NCBI GenBank assembly: GCA_030142905.1 | Contig: JASJOG010000032.1 | Location: 2,017,001-2,081,000 of the forward strand | Direction: 5' to 3' | Length of the DNA: 64,000 nt | From: Heliopora coerulea | Lineage: Eukaryota; Cnidaria; Anthozoa; Scleralcyonacea; Helioporidae | Part shown: piece after piece, positions 62,744 through 64,000 of the stretch | Layout of the letters: each line of letters starts with the position of its first letter | Numbering within the stretch: the stretch's first letter is position 1 | Notes under the pieces: generated by a model | Databases searched by the model: none | What the model was told of the DNA's origin: nothing | What the model saw: the letters and a program-made list of their open reading frames with translations, nothing else | Made by a program: the position numbers and the translations under genes

Positions 62744-63264
62744 ACTGATTATCGCTTCTCTTCCGACTGTATAACATCGACTGCCAACCCCAAATCCCTG
62801 CTGAAGAGGCCACAGAAGGCCAAAACGTACGTCCAGGGTTGTGTCCCAAGATATTTATGCACAAGACAATGTTACGCATCTTTTACTCTTTCTCTCTGTA
62901 TTCATACATACTTCTTTATTAAACTCTACACTGCATGGCCAACTGCGTAGCCATCTAACTGTCGGTAAAACCCTAAGTCCAGGTGGTCGCTTTTGAATTC
63001 CCGTATTGCACTTGTGCTAATAACTAATACACCTTCACAACACAAATGTATATACCACGATTTACTCTGAAACTAAAGACTCATACTCATTCACTCAACT
63101 CCACATGGCATACCACTAGTGTAGCCATGTCAAGCTCACTATAGCCTACGGCTAAAAGCGCGTTCCATCATCAACAGTTTCAACTCCCAATCGTTAGAAC
63201 AATCACAACTACACAACTGTAACACCAGTGTGGTTCCAATTACCTGCTTAAAAACCAAAAAATC
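62744..63264 (+). repeat. Direct repeat B with hammerhead motif
   Basis: 521 bp; includes an extra 19-bp stretch near 63128-63150 (TCAAGCTCACTATAGCCTAC region) absent from copy A. Otherwise colinear with 62043-62544. Confidence 0.85.
62796..62838 (+). ncRNA. Hammerhead ribozyme, copy B (G12 mutated)
   Basis: Same layout as copy A: CCCTG, CTGAAGA, GGCC-ACAGAA-GGCC, then AAAAC instead of GAAAC, loop GTAC, GTC, CAGGG. The conserved G after stem II (62822) is A. In known hammerheads this G acts in catalysis, so this copy is probably inactive. Stem III here is AC/GT, a better pair than in copy A. Confidence 0.75.
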
Positions 63265-64000
63265 AGTGGGAAGGAGATAAGCATAGAAAATTAATCGTAT
63301 AAAACAAATGGTGCCAAATTAAAGATTGGAAGTAGTGATGTTCACTTTGATAATGAAGTGTTAACTACTTTTGCCCTCCTAACATGATTAATGAAACATA
63401 CATATTTAAAAAGAAAAGTCAGTAGGGAACACTTCAGTGTAGTGTTCCACACAGACTTCTCTTCAGAACTTTTCTTAGTAATATGTAACACAGACAGTAA
63501 GAGCAAACTGGTAATGGAGGAGCAACTCAGACCACCTAATGGCACATAAATTGCAAAGTCTGTTCACATAACATAAATGTGAATGGTAAGAGTTTCAGGT
63601 TTTCTTGGAAAACAAGCTGACCATAAACCATTGTCCCTCAAAAACCCAATCAGTTCAGCCCAGGGTTTTCCAGTTACCTAACAGAAATAAAGTGAATAGT
63701 CGAGTGCTTAAAACATGACCCTCTAGCTTAGATAAATAGGGCAATGTTATGCTGCATCAGACTCCAAATAAATCATCCTTTTTACTCATGAATGGAAGAG
63801 AAGGGTTTATGTATGACTGATGTGAATATCCAGTATAAATAAAGTTAGTTGAAGAAATATCCTGTAACAACAAAAAAGAGAAGTTGATAAAAGCAAACCT
63901 ATGTGATGGATCAGTACCAAGTTAAATGGGTAACATATTGCAATAAGATGATGGATGAAACACTGGCAGGATTATTAGTTGAAATAAGTGATGCTGTTAA
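63265..64000. other. No recognisable gene
   Basis: No coding frame with features. The minus frame 63342-63545 lacks any motif. Confidence 0.5.

Noticed and set aside
1..64000. CRISPR arrays, rRNA genes, bacterial operons or ribosome-binding sites
   Set aside because: No short regularly spaced repeats, no rRNA-like sequence, and the content is plainly that of an animal genome.

Overview
This window is eukaryotic, not prokaryotic. It has a low GC content, no operons with ribosome-binding sites, and is packed with metazoan-type transposable elements inserted into one another. I find no convincing host protein-coding gene. The mixture (Ty3 and DIRS retrotransposons, CR1/L2-like LINEs, Penelope-like elements with GIY-YIG domains, Tc1, pogo, hAT and ISL2EU DNA transposons, and large virus-like elements) suggests an aquatic invertebrate. 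A cnidarian is my best guess, but the sequence alone does not prove it.

Layout. (1) 1-5502 and 9850-10130: remnant of one AT-rich virus-like element, mostly minus-strand small genes, split by a complete Ty3 element (5508-9844, 5-bp target duplication TTCTT). (2) 10131-15290: a decayed DIRS-like element, minus strand, interrupted by a LINE (about 10580-12480) and a Tc1 copy (13253-14601). (3) About 16160-40083: a Polinton-like virus (PLV)-type element, the centrepiece. It encodes a DNA polymerase B joined to a superfamily 1 helicase, a VLTF3-like zinc protein, a Bro-N protein, several small membrane proteins, a LamG-like protein, a structural-type protein, an rve integrase with a chromodomain, a large membrane protein, a candidate major capsid protein and the start of a packaging ATPase. 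All the large genes are broken. The breaks include a 3.4-kb Penelope compound insert in the polymerase (7-bp duplication GGAGATG), an ISL2EU transposon in the LamG gene, a pogo element in the membrane protein (TA) and a pogo-like MITE in the capsid gene (TA). (4) 40084-44200: a LINE carrying a hAT element (40648-43528). (5) 44940-50770: another LINE carrying a second Ty3 element (46097-50434, duplication GCTAC). (6) 50890-53150: LINE pieces. (7) 54206-58344: a third, internally deleted Ty3 element on the plus strand. (8) 58560-61700: a Ty3 fragment and a ZMYM1-like hAT relic. (9) 62043-63264: two 0.5-kb direct repeats, each carrying a hammerhead ribozyme motif.

Two signals go beyond ordinary transposon annotation. 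First, many genes of the PLV-type element have a shared AT-rich motif (around TAATnTATTATATAGA) a few bases before the start codon, and the element also encodes a VLTF3-like factor, so it may have its own promoter system. Second, hammerhead ribozyme cores occur in the 62-63 kb repeats and, in more decayed form, in the Penelope elements. Decay is general: frameshifts, stops and lost catalytic residues are found in nearly every long frame.
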